Shown: in pieces, positions 26,723-39,783 of the stretch
How the letters are laid out: every line of letters begins with the position of its first letter
How positions within the stretch are numbered: the stretch's first letter is position 1
Source of the DNA: Agromyces sp. 3263
GTDB taxonomy: Bacteria > Actinomycetota > Actinomycetes > Actinomycetales > Microbacteriaceae
DNA length: 64,000 bases
Reading direction: 5' to 3'
NCBI RefSeq assembly: GCF_031456545.1
Contig: NZ_JAVDUV010000002.1
Coordinates: 744,001 to 808,000 of the forward strand
Program-made: the position numbers and the translations under genes
The notes under the pieces: generated by a model
Seen by the model: the letters and a program-made list of their open reading frames with translations, nothing else
Databases searched by the model: none
What the model was told of the DNA's origin: nothing

Positions 26723-26892
26723 GAACGATTCCTTCGGGTGCGAAGCGCGCGCACGGCGCTCTGATGTGCGGTGGGATGCGCCACACGCCGTGGGGGCGCT
26801 ACCCGGCCACTCTACTGGAGCGGGCATGCCGCACTCGTTCTGTGACGTCGTCGCCGTCACACCCTCGCCTGGTGCGCGTGGCGGCCCCGTCG

Positions 26893-27300
26893 TCAGGACA
26901 GGTCGAAGCCGCCCAGGCCGAAGAACACGGCCGCGTCGAACGCGAGCGCCTGCACGAGGGCGTACCCGGCCAGGAAGAGCAGCACCTGTGCGAGCGGGGC
27001 ACGACGCCGGCCCAGCCAGAACGCGACCCCGAACACGAGGAACGGCACGATGAGGGCGGCGATGAGGAGCGTGAGCCCCAGCGCGCTGAGCGGCACGCCG
27101 AGGGCACCCGCCTGGAGGTTCAGTCCGACGAGATTGCCGACCGCCTCCCAGACGTCGTAGGCGTAGAGCACGCCGAAGACGACGGCGATGGTCATCGCGA
27201 GCCAGCGCGGGGTCGACCGACGGACCGTCTCGGTCTCCCGGAGCTCCGCGGCGGCATCCGGTGGAACGGGCCCATCGGTGGGAAGGGATGCGTCGGTCAT
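26893..27300 (-). CDS. Small integral membrane protein, unknown
   Basis: A 135-residue protein with a polar N-terminus of about 32 residues and three hydrophobic segments (near 34-55, 67-92 and 105-128). No family recognised. It starts one base after the stop of the preceding membrane-protein gene, so both are likely made together, perhaps as partners. Confidence 0.75.
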   Translation of the reverse strand: MTDASLPTDGPVPPDAAAELRETETVRRSTPRWLAMTIAVVFGVLYAYDVWEAVGNLVGLNLQAGALGVPLSALGLTLLIAALIVPFLVFGVAFWLGRRRAPLAQVLLFLAGYALVQALAFDAAVFFGLGGFDLS

Positions 27301-27301
27301 C

Positions 27302-27757
27302 TCAGCCTCGCAGCAGGAACGGGACGGGCACGAGCAGCACCGCGCCGGCGACGAGCCAGAGCAGGCGGGCGCGGCGGTGTTCGGCGGCGAGCCACAGCAC
27401 GGCGGCGAACCAGAGCACCGGCGCGAGCACAGCGAACCATCGGCCGAGTCCGTACATGAACTGCGCGACGGGATCGCCGAGCTCCACCGCCGGCGTCGAG
27501 GCCCAGATCAGCCACCCGATCGCGTACAGCAGGTAGACCCCGCCGAGCAGCCCGAGCACCACCAGCTCGACGGAGCCGGCCTGCCGCCGGGCATCCGTCT
27601 CGTCAGTCGCGACGCTCCCGGAGGATGGCACGGCATCCGGGACATCCGTCGTCGTCTCGATCCGCGCCGGCTCGCCCACCCGCTTCCAGCCGGGCGCGAG
27701 CGTGGGATCGTCGTCGCCCTCCCAGCGCAGTGCGTCGTCGTCGGGATCGGGGCTCAT
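27302..27757 (-). CDS. Membrane protein with acidic N-terminus, unknown
   Basis: A 151-residue protein. Residues 1-65 are acidic and polar (DPDDDALRWEGDDDP at the start), probably cytoplasmic; then come three hydrophobic segments (near 66-86, 103-121 and 132-148). No family recognised. It lies 9 bp after cutC and one base before the next membrane-protein gene, forming a three-gene run. Confidence 0.75.
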   Translation of the reverse strand: MSPDPDDDALRWEGDDDPTLAPGWKRVGEPARIETTTDVPDAVPSSGSVATDETDARRQAGSVELVVLGLLGGVYLLYAIGWLIWASTPAVELGDPVAQFMYGLGRWFAVLAPVLWFAAVLWLAAEHRRARLLWLVAGAVLLVPVPFLLRG

Positions 27758-27766
27758 GCGACCAGA

Positions 27767-28513
27767 CTAGCGAGCGACGGGTGCACGCGCGGCTGCGACC
27801 GCGGCGCGCACGATCGCGGCATCCGTCGTGTCGAAGCCGACCTCGCCGCCACCGGGACCGCTCGCGCCGCCACGTGCGACGCCCTGACGCGCGGAGAGGT
27901 GCACCGCGTCGACGCCAGCACCGGCGAGCGCGGCGATGTCGTCGACGCGCACGCCGCCGCCGGCCATGACCTCGAGCGCGCCCCCGACTTCGGTCACCAT
28001 GCGGGCGATCACCGCGCGCCCGGCACGGCAGTCGGGCGCGCCACCCGAGGTGAGCACGCGGCGCACCCCCGTGCCGGCCAGCGCAGCGACCGCGGCCAAC
28101 GGATCCGCAGCGGCATCGACCGCCCGGTGCACGGTGACATCGAGCCCCTCGGCGGCGTCGAGGAACGCCGCGATGGCGTCGAGGTCGAGCGCACCGGCAT
28201 CCGTCAGCGCACCGACGACGATGCCGTCTGCGCCGAGCGACCGCGCGAGGCGGATGTCGCGCCCGATCAGGTCGAGCTCGTCGGCGTCGTAGACGAACCC
28301 GCCACCGCGCGGGCGGATGAGCACGTGCACGAACGACGTGACGGATGTCGCGGCAGCGACGTCGACGGTCGCCTCGATGAGTCCCGCCGACGGGGTCAGC
28401 CCGCCGAGGCCCAAGGCCTGGCAGAGCTCCACCCGGGTCGCGCCCGACTCGAGCGCGATGCGCGCGCCCGCGGCATCCTGGACGGCGATCTCGACGGGGA
28501 GGAATCGTGGCAC
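27767..28513 (-). CDS. cutC: CutC-family protein
   Basis: A 248-residue TIM-barrel protein of the CutC family, historically linked to copper homeostasis though its reaction is not settled. Family segments are VEIAVQDAAGARIALESGATRVELC (residues 7-31), SFVHVLIRPRGGGFVY, TVHRAVDAA and VRRVLTSGGAPDC. It heads a run with two small membrane-protein genes. Confidence 0.9.
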   Translation of the reverse strand: MPRFLPVEIAVQDAAGARIALESGATRVELCQALGLGGLTPSAGLIEATVDVAAATSVTSFVHVLIRPRGGGFVYDADELDLIGRDIRLARSLGADGIVVGALTDAGALDLDAIAAFLDAAEGLDVTVHRAVDAAADPLAAVAALAGTGVRRVLTSGGAPDCRAGRAVIARMVTEVGGALEVMAGGGVRVDDIAALAGAGVDAVHLSARQGVARGGASGPGGGEVGFDTTDAAIVRAAVAAARAPVAR

Positions 28514-28565
28514 CCCGTCACACTACCCATACGCGGCACACCGCTGTGGTCGGACCGGACACGAG

Positions 28566-28596
28566 GGCGGCCCGCCCCGGATCGGGACGGGCCGCC
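28566..28596 (-). terminator. Terminator after the nucleotidase gene
   Basis: GGCGGCCCG and CGGGCCGCC pair (9 bp), with an inner CCCG/CGGG arm, just 3' of the minus-strand nucleotidase gene. There is no T-run, as is usual in such genomes. Confidence 0.65.
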
Positions 28597-28611
28597 ATCG
28601 TGTTCGATGGG

Positions 28612-30471
28612 TCAGAACACCGGCACGCCGTTGCGCACGAGTCGCCAGTTCTCGACGTGGAACGTGGCCGGGTCGATCGTGCCGGACTCCGAGGCGTACG
28701 ACACGATCGCCTCGCGGATCGCGACCTGCGCGTTGTAGACCACCGGAGCCGTCGCGATGTGCGGGAATCCGCCGCCGCCCGACTGTCGGTAGTTGTTCAC
28801 CGCGACGAGGAACTGCTGGCCGACTGCGACCGGAGCGCCCTGGTACGACAGCCCGACGATGCGCGAACCGACGGGCTGCGACACGTCGACGCCGTAGTCG
28901 ACACCCGAGAACTGGTCGTAGTTGTAGTCGGGCCGGTTGTTCGCGTTCGTCCAGGATGCCGGATCGACCGGTGCATCGGGCGCCACCGGCTTGAAGTACT
29001 CCGCCGAGTACTCGAGGTAGTCCTTGATCTGGGCGCCGGTCAGGATCGAGGCGAGGAGGGTGTTGTCGTAGATGTAGAGCCCGGCGACGTCCTTGATCGA
29101 GACCGGACCCGCCGGGAAGCTCGCCGCCCGGTTGAACGGCGCGGCGATCGAGACGATCGGGAGGGATGCCTCGGGCGTGCCGGCCACGGCCGCGGCGACC
29201 GTGGCCTCCTGGACCACGTTCACGTAGTCGAGGATCGCCGTGTCCTTCCAGCACGCCTCGGCGGCCGACATCGCCTCGGTCGAGGTCGCGACCGTCGTGT
29301 TGACGTAGTCGACGACGGCATCGTGCTGCGCCTGCACCACGGCCACGAGCGCGGGGTCGTCGATCACGGTGTTGGTGTTCAGCGTGGTCGCCGAGCTCGA
29401 GGCGACCGTCCACTTGCCCTTGGCGAACTCGAGCGTGAGATCGAAGACGCTGAGTCGCTGGCCCCAGTTCTTCGGCTCGCTCATCACGACCTGGCGACCC
29501 GTCTCGAGGTTCGTGACGAACCGCTGCGGCACCTCGCGGTGCGCGTGCCCGAAGAGGATCGCGTCGATGCCGGGCACCTGCTCGGCCACGAGCGCGGCCG
29601 CGTTCTCGACCGGCAGGTCGCCGGCGTACGAGGAGGTGCCGCTGTCGCCCGAGTGCGCGCTCACCACGACGATGTCGGCGCCCGCCGCGCGCATCACCGG
29701 CACCCAGCGCGCCGCCGCCTCGACGAGGCCCTGCACCTCCAGCTTGCCGCTGACGTTGCCCTTGTCCCAGATCACCACCCCGGGGTTCGTGAGCCCCAGC
29801 ACGCCGACGCGGATCGGCGGACGGCCCTTCACCTTCATCGTCTTGATCGTGTACGGGAGGTACGCGGGCACCTTCGTGCCGGCGTGCACGGCGTTCGCCG
29901 CGAGCACGTCGGCGTCCATCTGCGAGATCCAGTTGTCGAGGAACTCGAGGCCGTAGTTGAACTCGTGATTGCCGAGCGCGACGGCGTCGTAGCCGATCGC
30001 GTTCATCTGCGCGGCCATGGGATGGATCGCGCCCGTCTCGGTGACCGGCTCGACGGTCGCGTAGTAGAACCCCAGCGGAGTGCCCTGGATCGTATCGCCA
30101 GCGTCGAAGAGCAGCGTGTGCTCACGGCCCCGCTGGGCGCGGATCTCGTTGACGACGCTGGAGACGCGCGCCAACCCGACCACGTTGCCCTGGGCGTCGC
30201 TGTAGGCGGCGTCCTTGTAGTAGTCCCAGTTGATGACGTTGGCGTGCAGGTCGGAGGTGCCCATGATCGTGATGGTCACCGACTTGTCATTCGGGACGGC
30301 CTGGGCGGCGCCCGGCCATCCGACCGCGGCAAGCGCGCCGGCGGCCGAGATCCCCACGAGCATGTTCCGTCGGGTGAGTCCGGAGCCCGTGGGCGCTGCG
30401 TCGTCGTCGGGCACGGCGCACGAGCACCAGCGCGGGGTCGGGTCGGAGTGGTGGTGTGGGAGTTCGGTCAT
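28612..30471 (-). CDS. Secreted 5'-nucleotidase / cyclic nucleotide phosphodiesterase
   Basis: A 619-residue calcineurin-like metallophosphoesterase with a C-terminal 5'-nucleotidase domain. A twin-arginine signal is seen: LTRRNMLVGISAAGALAAVGW then AQA (about residues 31-60). The metal site motifs are MGTSDLHANVINWDYY, LGNHEFNYG, FGHAHRE. The C-terminal domain includes FLVAVNNYRQSGGGGF, the nucleobase-binding region. It hydrolyses 5'-nucleotides or 2',3'-cyclic nucleotides outside the cell, scavenging phosphate and nucleosides. The start is uncertain: ATG 30471 and ATGs at 30480 and 30531 are in frame and none has a strong ribosome site. Confidence 0.9.
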   Translation of the reverse strand: MTELPHHHSDPTPRWCSCAVPDDDAAPTGSGLTRRNMLVGISAAGALAAVGWPGAAQAVPNDKSVTITIMGTSDLHANVINWDYYKDAAYSDAQGNVVGLARVSSVVNEIRAQRGREHTLLFDAGDTIQGTPLGFYYATVEPVTETGAIHPMAAQMNAIGYDAVALGNHEFNYGLEFLDNWISQMDADVLAANAVHAGTKVPAYLPYTIKTMKVKGRPPIRVGVLGLTNPGVVIWDKGNVSGKLEVQGLVEAAARWVPVMRAAGADIVVVSAHSGDSGTSSYAGDLPVENAAALVAEQVPGIDAILFGHAHREVPQRFVTNLETGRQVVMSEPKNWGQRLSVFDLTLEFAKGKWTVASSSATTLNTNTVIDDPALVAVVQAQHDAVVDYVNTTVATSTEAMSAAEACWKDTAILDYVNVVQEATVAAAVAGTPEASLPIVSIAAPFNRAASFPAGPVSIKDVAGLYIYDNTLLASILTGAQIKDYLEYSAEYFKPVAPDAPVDPASWTNANNRPDYNYDQFSGVDYGVDVSQPVGSRIVGLSYQGAPVAVGQQFLVAVNNYRQSGGGGFPHIATAPVVYNAQVAIREAIVSYASESGTIDPATFHVENWRLVRNGVPVF

Positions 30472-30577
30472 GGAAGGCATGCGACCACACCGGCGACCGC
30501 TTGGACAAGTGCTTCCGGGCAACTCGCTCATACGAGCATGGCACGGGACGACTGGCCGGGCTCCGGGACCGACGGAA

Positions 30578-30608
30578 AGGCCCGCCCCGGAGCATCCGGA
30601 GCGGGCCT
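30578..30608 (-). terminator. Terminator after ilvC
   Basis: AGGCCCGC and GCGGGCCT pair, with an inner CCGG-CCGG arm, followed on the minus strand by TTTCC. It closes the ilvDBNC run. Confidence 0.8.
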
Positions 30609-30647
30609 CACGACGCGATGACGCGCCGTCGACGAGCGAAGCTCGCG

Positions 30648-34059
<3,412 letters not shown>

Positions 34060-34103
34060 TCGGTTCCTGTTCTGATGGACGGTGTGTGCGGGGAGCGCAG
34101 CAC

Positions 34104-35798
34104 TCACCCCGTCGTGGCGCCTTCTGCGGCGGAACGCACGAGCTTGGAGTACTTCGCGAGGACGCCACGGGTATAGCGCGGAGGAAGCGGAGCCCAGCCT
34201 TCACGGCGGGCAGCCAGCTCGGCATCGTCGACCAGTAGGTCGATGGAACGAGCTGCGATATCGACCCGTATCAGATCACCATCGCGCACGAAGGCGATAG
34301 GACCTGCGTCCACCGCTTCGGGTGCCAGATGGCCGATGCAGAGGCCGGTTGTGCCGCCTGAGAATCGACCGTCCGTCAAGAGTAGTACATCTTTTCCGAG
34401 CCCAGCGCCCTTGATGGCCGCGGTGATCGCGAGCATCTCCCGCATTCCCGGACCGCCCTTGGGGCCCTCGTAGCGGATGACGACCACGTCGCCGTGCTTG
34501 ATCTCGCCGGCGGTGAGGGCGTCCATCGCGGCGCGCTCCCGCTCGAACACCCGCGCAGGGCCCTCGAACGTGGCGGCGTCGAATCCGGCCGTCTTGACGA
34601 CGGCGCCCTCGGGGGCGAGCGAGCCGTGCAGGATGGTGAGGCCGCCGGTCTCGTGGATCGGGTTGTCGAGGGTGCGCAGCACCTCGCCGTCGAGGTCGGG
34701 GATGTCCATCTCGGCGAGGTTCTCGGCGAGGGTCTTGCCGGTGACGGTGAGCGCGTCGCCGTGCATGAGCCCGGCGTCGAGGAGCGCCTTCATGAGCACC
34801 GGCAGGCCACCACGGCGGTCGACGTCGTTCATCACGTACTTGCCGAACGGCTTGAGGTCGCCGATGTGCGGCACCTTCGAGCCGATGCGGTTGAAGTCGT
34901 CGAGGGTCAGCTCGACCTCGGCCTCGCGGGCGATGGCGAGCAGGTGCAGCACGATGTTGGTGGAGCCGCCGAGGGCCATGCCGACGGCGATGGCGTTCTC
35001 GAAGGCCTGCTTGGTGAGGATCTGGCGGGCCGTGATGCCGTGCTTCAGCAGGTTGACGACGGCCTCACCCGAGCGGTGCGCGTAGTAGTCGCGACGGCGA
35101 TCGGCGGATGCCGGTGACGCCGAGCCCGGCAGCGACAACCCGAGGGCCTCGGCGACCGAGGCCATGGTGTTGGCCGTGTACATGCCGCCGCACGCGCCCT
35201 CGCCGGGCGCGAACGCGCACTCGATGCGCTTCGCGTCGGCCTCGCTCATGGTGCCGGCACGCACGGCGCCGACCGCCTCGAACGAGTCGATGATCGTGAT
35301 GTCCTTCTCGGTGCCGTCGGAGAGGCGCACCCAGCCGGGCGCGATCGAGCCGGCGTAGAGGAACACGGACGCGAGGTCGAGTCGCGCGGCGGCCATCAGC
35401 ATGCCGGGGATCGACTTGTCGCAGCCGGCGAGCAGCACGGAGCCGTCGAGGCGCTCGGCCTGCATGACGACCTCGACGGAGTCGGCGATGACCTCTCGGG
35501 AGACGAGCGAGAAGTGCATGCCCTCGTGGCCCATCGAGATGCCGTCGGAGACGGAGACGGTGCCGAACTGCAGCGGGTATCCGCCACCGCCGTGCACGCC
35601 CTCCTTCGCCGCCTGCGCGAGCCGCGCCAGGGAGAGGTTGCAGGGCGTGATCTCGTTCCACGAGCTCGCGATGCCGATCTGCGGCTTGTCCCAGTCCGCA
35701 TCGCCCATGCCGACGGCGCGGAGCATCCCGCGGCTGGTCATGGCTTCGATGCCGTCGGTGACGGTGCGACTACGGGGCTTGGGATCGAACTCCGACAT
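34104..35798 (-). CDS. ilvD: Dihydroxy-acid dehydratase
   Basis: A 564-residue iron-sulfur dehydratase making the 2-oxo acids of valine and isoleucine synthesis. The Fe-S cysteines are in [25 protein letters not shown] and [14 protein letters not shown]; the C-terminal barrel has [24 protein letters not shown] 35798 ([11 protein letters not shown]) starts 10 bp after the stop of the OtsAB gene, so read-through from otsAB is likely. The final third of the C-terminal domain (34104 to about 34404) uses many A/T-ending codons (GTA, CTA, ATA, GCT, CGT), sharply unlike the rest of the gene; see findings. The protein sequence itself looks intact. Confidence 0.97.
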   Translation of the reverse strand: MSEFDPKPRSRTVTDGIEAMTSRGMLRAVGMGDADWDKPQIGIASSWNEITPCNLSLARLAQAAKEGVHGGGGYPLQFGTVSVSDGISMGHEGMHFSLVSREVIADSVEVVMQAERLDGSVLLAGCDKSIPGMLMAAARLDLASVFLYAGSIAPGWVRLSDGTEKDITIIDSFEAVGAVRAGTMSEADAKRIECAFAPGEGACGGMYTANTMASVAEALGLSLPGSASPASADRRRDYYAHRSGEAVVNLLKHGITARQILTKQAFENAIAVGMALGGSTNIVLHLLAIAREAEVELTLDDFNRIGSKVPHIGDLKPFGKYVMNDVDRRGGLPVLMKALLDAGLMHGDALTVTGKTLAENLAEMDIPDLDGEVLRTLDNPIHETGGLTILHGSLAPEGAVVKTAGFDAATFEGPARVFERERAAMDALTAGEIKHGDVVVIRYEGPKGGPGMREMLAITAAIKGAGLGKDVLLLTDGRFSGGTTGLCIGHLAPEAVDAGPIAFVRDGDLIRVDIAARSIDLLVDDAELAARREGWAPLPPRYTRGVLAKYSKLVRSAAEGATTG

Positions 35799-35808
35799 GC
35801 CTTCGAGT

Positions 35809-38055
35809 CTATGGCCAGCGCGAAGGGGCCTCGCGCGCCGCGTCACGGGCATCGGCGAGGCGCTCGAGGAGGTCGGCGACGTCCTCGGGACTGCGCACCC
35901 GGTACGTCGCGATCGACTTGCCCTGACCCACCTTCACGCCGACGTCCTCGGCGTCGAGGGTCGCGAACGCGTCCTCGTCGGTGACGTCGTCGCCCACGTA
36001 CATCACCGCCGTCGCGCCCACGTGCTGCCGCAGGCGGGTCAGGGACTCCCCCTTGTCGCTCGAGCGCACCGCGAACTCCAGCACCGACTTGCCGGTGCGC
36101 ACGGTGATGCCGAGCAGTTCGGCCTCGACCCGGTTCCGCGCCGCGTGCTGCAGTGCGGTGCCGGCGTTGCCGGTGAGTCGGCGCGTGTGCAGGGCGAGCC
36201 CGGCCGGCTTGTGCTCGATCCACGCGCCGTCGGCGCCCGACGCGATCTCCTCGACGATCGACGACAGCCGTTCGAGCTTCGCCGTCTCGGACTCGCGAAG
36301 GTCGATCGTGACGCCGGCGGGGTCGAGCTGCAGCTCCACCCCGTGCGATCCGCTGAGGAGCGTGCCCTCCGGCGGACTGGCGACCTGGCCGAGGCTCTCG
36401 AGGGCCCGTCCGGAGACGATGGCCACCCGGGTGTCGTCGGCGGCGCCGAGTCGTTCGATCGCCGCCCGCGCCCGGTCGGTCGCTCGCGCGTCCTCGGGCC
36501 GGTCGACGAGCGGCGCGAGGGTGCCGTCGAAGTCGAGGGCGACGAGCAGCCGCTCCGTGCCCGCCATCCGGTTGATGGCCGCCTGCAGCGGATCGGACAC
36601 CCCGGGCTTGATGATGCCCGCGCCGGTCAGCGTCTCGAGGAAGCTCGCCGACCAGTGGGCCACGTCGTTGTCGCGCACCCGCTTGCGCAGTGCCCGCATG
36701 CGACGGGAGCGCTCCCGCTTCGGCATCCGGGTCGCCTCGACGATCGCGTCCTTCAGGCCCTCGATGTCATGCGGGTTCACCAGCACCGCCTGCCGGAGCT
36801 CATCGGAAGCCCCGGTGAACTCGCTGAGCAGCAGGACCCCGTCGTCGTCGAACCGGCAGGCCACGTACTCCTTGGCCACGAGGTTCATGCCGTCGCGCAG
36901 CGCGGTGACCAGCATGACGTCGGCCGCCAGGTAGAGCGCCACCATCTCCTCGCGCGGGTAGCCGTGGTGGAGGTAGGCGATGGCCTGGTGCTCGAGGGTG
37001 GAGTAGTCGCCGTTGAGCCGGCCCACCGCGAGCTCGATCTCGTCGCGGAGCTGTCGGTACGTCTCGACGCGCTCTCGCGACGGGCTCGCCACCTGCACGA
37101 GCGTGACGTCCTCGACCTTGAGCCGTCCATCGCGCAGCAGTTCGCCGAAGGCCTTGATGCGGTGCCGGATGCCCTTGGTGTAGTCGAGCCGGTCGACGCC
37201 GAGCATGATCGTCTCGGGGTTGCCGAGGCTCTCGCGGATCTCCTGCGCGCGCTCCTGGACGTCGGCGCGACGGGCAAGCTCCTCGAACCCCGCGGTGTCG
37301 ATCGAGATGGGGAAGTGCCGCGCCACCACTCGCCGCGGATCGCCCCCGTCGTCGGGCACGTCGATGATCGTGCCGTGCGTGGAGTAGCCGAACAGGCGGC
37401 GCACCGCACGCGAGAAGTTGCCGGCGTCGGCGGCGCGCTGGAAGCCGATCACGTCGGCCCCGAGCAGTCCGTCGATCACCTGCCGCCGCCACGGCAGCTG
37501 CGAGTAGATCCCGTAGGCGGGGAACGGGATGTGGTTGAAGAACCCGATCACGAGGTCGGGGCGGCTCTCGCGCAGCATCCGCGGCACCAGTTGCAGCTGG
37601 TAGTCCTGCACCCAGACGACGGCGCCGTCGGATGCCGCACGGGCGGCGGCCTCGGCGAAGCGCCGGTTGACGCGCACGTACGCCTCCCACCACTCGCGGT
37701 GGAAGGACGGCGGCGCGATGACGTCGTGGTACAGCGGCCACAGTGTGTCGTTGGAGAAGCCCTCGTAGTAGTCCTCGAGCTCGTCGGCCGAGAGCGGCAC
37801 CGGGATGATCGAGATGCCGTCGTGCTCGAACGGAGGGAACTCACGGTCGGCGACGCCCGCCCAGCCGATCCAGGCGCCGTCGGCGGCGCGCATCACCGGC
37901 TCGAGGGCGGTCACCAGGCCGCCCGGCGAGCTGTTCCACTGGGTGGTTCCGTCGGGGCCCTCGCGGTAGTCGACGGGAAGCCGGTTCGAGACCACGATCA
38001 TGTCGTAGACGTGGTCGACGTAGAGCTCGTCGCGCTCCGATTCAGGGGCGTGCAT
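35809..38055 (-). CDS. otsAB: Trehalose-6-phosphate synthase / phosphatase fusion (OtsA-OtsB)
   Basis: A 748-residue two-domain enzyme. Residues about 15-475 are the GT20 synthase ([56 protein letters not shown]), joining UDP-glucose to glucose-6-phosphate. Residues about 500-748 are a HAD phosphatase ([15 protein letters not shown] with nucleophile Asp, [26 protein letters not shown]), removing the phosphate. One chain therefore makes trehalose from phosphosugars. ATG 38055 ([11 protein letters not shown]) fits the family; longer frames reach into the upstream region. It lies only 10 bp before ilvD on the same strand. Confidence 0.95.
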   Translation of the reverse strand: MHAPESERDELYVDHVYDMIVVSNRLPVDYREGPDGTTQWNSSPGGLVTALEPVMRAADGAWIGWAGVADREFPPFEHDGISIIPVPLSADELEDYYEGFSNDTLWPLYHDVIAPPSFHREWWEAYVRVNRRFAEAAARAASDGAVVWVQDYQLQLVPRMLRESRPDLVIGFFNHIPFPAYGIYSQLPWRRQVIDGLLGADVIGFQRAADAGNFSRAVRRLFGYSTHGTIIDVPDDGGDPRRVVARHFPISIDTAGFEELARRADVQERAQEIRESLGNPETIMLGVDRLDYTKGIRHRIKAFGELLRDGRLKVEDVTLVQVASPSRERVETYRQLRDEIELAVGRLNGDYSTLEHQAIAYLHHGYPREEMVALYLAADVMLVTALRDGMNLVAKEYVACRFDDDGVLLLSEFTGASDELRQAVLVNPHDIEGLKDAIVEATRMPKRERSRRMRALRKRVRDNDVAHWSASFLETLTGAGIIKPGVSDPLQAAINRMAGTERLLVALDFDGTLAPLVDRPEDARATDRARAAIERLGAADDTRVAIVSGRALESLGQVASPPEGTLLSGSHGVELQLDPAGVTIDLRESETAKLERLSSIVEEIASGADGAWIEHKPAGLALHTRRLTGNAGTALQHAARNRVEAELLGITVRTGKSVLEFAVRSSDKGESLTRLRQHVGATAVMYVGDDVTDEDAFATLDAEDVGVKVGQGKSIATYRVRSPEDVADLLERLADARDAAREAPSRWP

Positions 38056-38175
38056 GTGGCGGGTGTCCCTCCCTCGCGATCCGTTCAGGCTAACAGTCGC
38101 TCCGTCGCGCGAAGGGGGTGGACGTGTCACGCGCAACCCCTCGGCGGGCGGATGCCGATCCGATAGCGTTGCGGC

Positions 38176-38364
38176 ATGCGCAAGTACCTCTTCAGCGGAG
38201 CAGTGATCAGCTCGATCTTCGGCGCGATCGGCGTGGTGAAGGCCACCGCGTCGGGCCCGCGGGACTGGCGCCTCCTCCTCATGTGGATCTCCTGGGCGGC
38301 CAGCCTCGCCATCGCGATCGGCACCGTCGCCGACGAGTCGAAGCGCGCCGAGCTGACCGAGTAG
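38176..38364 (+). CDS. Small membrane protein, conserved-looking
   Basis: A 62-residue protein starting MRKYLFSGAVISSIFGAIG, with two hydrophobic segments (about 4-20 and 33-50) around a GPRDWR turn, then a charged tail. Codon use is normal for the genome. From memory similar proteins occur in other Microbacteriaceae, but no function is known. Divergent from otsAB by 120 bp. Confidence 0.65.
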   Translation: MRKYLFSGAVISSIFGAIGVVKATASGPRDWRLLLMWISWAASLAIAIGTVADESKRAELTE

Positions 38365-38524
38365 CATCGTCGACGGAGCTCACCCGATCCCCCTCTCGAC
38401 CGGTCTCGCAAACCGGCGACTGCGGCGTGTCAACCGCGATCCGCGGCGCACGGGCAGAGACTGAAATCACGACCCGCCGCCCGGCCTGAACCGTGCGGAC
38501 CGTTCCCACCGAGAGGGGCCACCG

Positions 38525-38956
38525 ATGTTCCGCCGCTGGCGCAGAGCGAGGCTTGCCGCACAGGCCGCCGCCCACGCCGCCGCCCCCAAGCCGCGCGCGA
38601 CCGCGGCCGACCTTCGGGGCGAGCACCTCTTCGAACTGTTGAACGCCCGGCTTTCGGAGTTCATCGGTCCCAACGGGGCCTGGTCGCTCGTGCGTCGCAC
38701 CGACGCCGACACCGACCGCATCTTCCACGCCATGCTGACCCACCAGATCGCCGCCGAACTCACTCGCACCCTGCTCGACGAGCGCGAGTCGGTCGCCGTC
38801 GTCGTGCCGGCCGAGGACGAGCCGCTCGCCCTGAGCTGGGAGCCCGCTCCCCTCGTCGTCTGGGCCGAGCCCGTGGTCGTCGCCGAGTCCGAGTCGGATG
38901 CCGTATCGCTCCCGACCATCGGCGCCGCCGCCACGATCGAGGCCCGCGCCGCCTGA
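38525..38956 (+). CDS. Hypothetical protein with Ala-rich ends
   Basis: A 143-residue soluble protein: basic Ala/Arg-rich N-terminus (FRRWRRARLAAQAAAHAAA), a central helical part (GEHLFELLNARLSEFIGPN then HAMLTHQIAAELTRTLLDE) and a low-complexity acidic and hydrophobic tail. A GAGAGG site lies 8 nt before the ATG. No family recognised. It stands alone before the biotin operon. Confidence 0.6.
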   Translation: MFRRWRRARLAAQAAAHAAAPKPRATAADLRGEHLFELLNARLSEFIGPNGAWSLVRRTDADTDRIFHAMLTHQIAAELTRTLLDERESVAVVVPAEDEPLALSWEPAPLVVWAEPVVVAESESDAVSLPTIGAAATIEARAA

Positions 38957-39114
38957 GGCGTCTCCGCCACCGACGTGCTCCGTCGGGCGGGACGACGCCG
39001 GCGTTCCAAAAACGCACGGCGATTCTTGTACGCCCAGGGCGACGGGGCGCTCCCCCGTTTTCGTAGCGTGAGATCCGGGCACGATGCCCGCATCCGCCAC
39101 GAGAGGGAGACCCG

Positions 39115-39783
39115 ATGAGCGCCGCCCAGCACACCTCGCACGACGCAGCCGCCGACCCCGCGGCATCCGTCGCCCCCGATCGTCGCCGTCGCACCACCGC
39201 GACCGACCTGGCTCAGATCGCCGTCTTCGCCGCGCTCATCGCCGCCCTCGGGCTGCCGGGCGCGCTGTACGTGGGCGGCACGGCGGTGCCCATCACGTTC
39301 CAGACGCTCGGCGTCATGCTCGCGGGCGCGATCCTCGGCGCGCGCAAGGGGTTCCTGTCGGTGCTGCTCCTGCTGGCGCTCGTCGCGGCGGGCCTGCCCC
39401 TGCTCTCGGGCGGCCGCGGCGGACTCGGCGTGTTCGTCGGCCCCTCGGTGGGCTACCTCATCGGTTGGCTCCTGGGCGTCGTCGTCATCGGCTGGTGCAC
39501 GGCGCGCCTCCTCCCCCGGTATCGCGTGCTGCCCGCGCTGGCCGCGACGGCGCTCGGCGGCATCGTGGCCGTCTACCTCGTGGGCGTGCCGGTGTTCGCG
39601 GCGATCACGGGCACCCCGATCGACGTCGCGTTCCTCGGCTCCCTGGTGTTCCTCCCCGGCGACCTGGTGAAGGTCGTCGTGACGGTGCTCGTCGCGAAGG
39701 GCGTGCACCGCGCCTGGCCCGGCCTCATCGCGCCGCAGCCGTGGCCGTGGCAGCGCACCGCGGCGGTCGCCACCGGCGCATGA
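39115..39783 (+). CDS. bioY: BioY, substrate-binding (S) subunit of biotin ECF transporter
   Basis: A 222-residue membrane protein with about six hydrophobic segments. BioY features are VPITFQTLGVMLAGAILGARKG (around residues 61-82), GGRGGLGVFVGPSVGYLIG and FLPGDLVKVVVTVLVA near the end. It captures biotin; here BioM and BioN downstream supply the energy-coupling module. ATG has GAGAGGGAG upstream. It is the first of five overlapping or near-overlapping genes. Confidence 0.96.
   Translation: MSAAQHTSHDAAADPAASVAPDRRRRTTATDLAQIAVFAALIAALGLPGALYVGGTAVPITFQTLGVMLAGAILGARKGFLSVLLLLALVAAGLPLLSGGRGGLGVFVGPSVGYLIGWLLGVVVIGWCTARLLPRYRVLPALAATALGGIVAVYLVGVPVFAAITGTPIDVAFLGSLVFLPGDLVKVVVTVLVAKGVHRAWPGLIAPQPWPWQRTAAVATGA

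Noticed and set aside
38985..39114. BioQ or BirA operator before bioY
   Set aside because: No TGAAC-type or other clear dyad could be recognised by eye in the 160 bp upstream.
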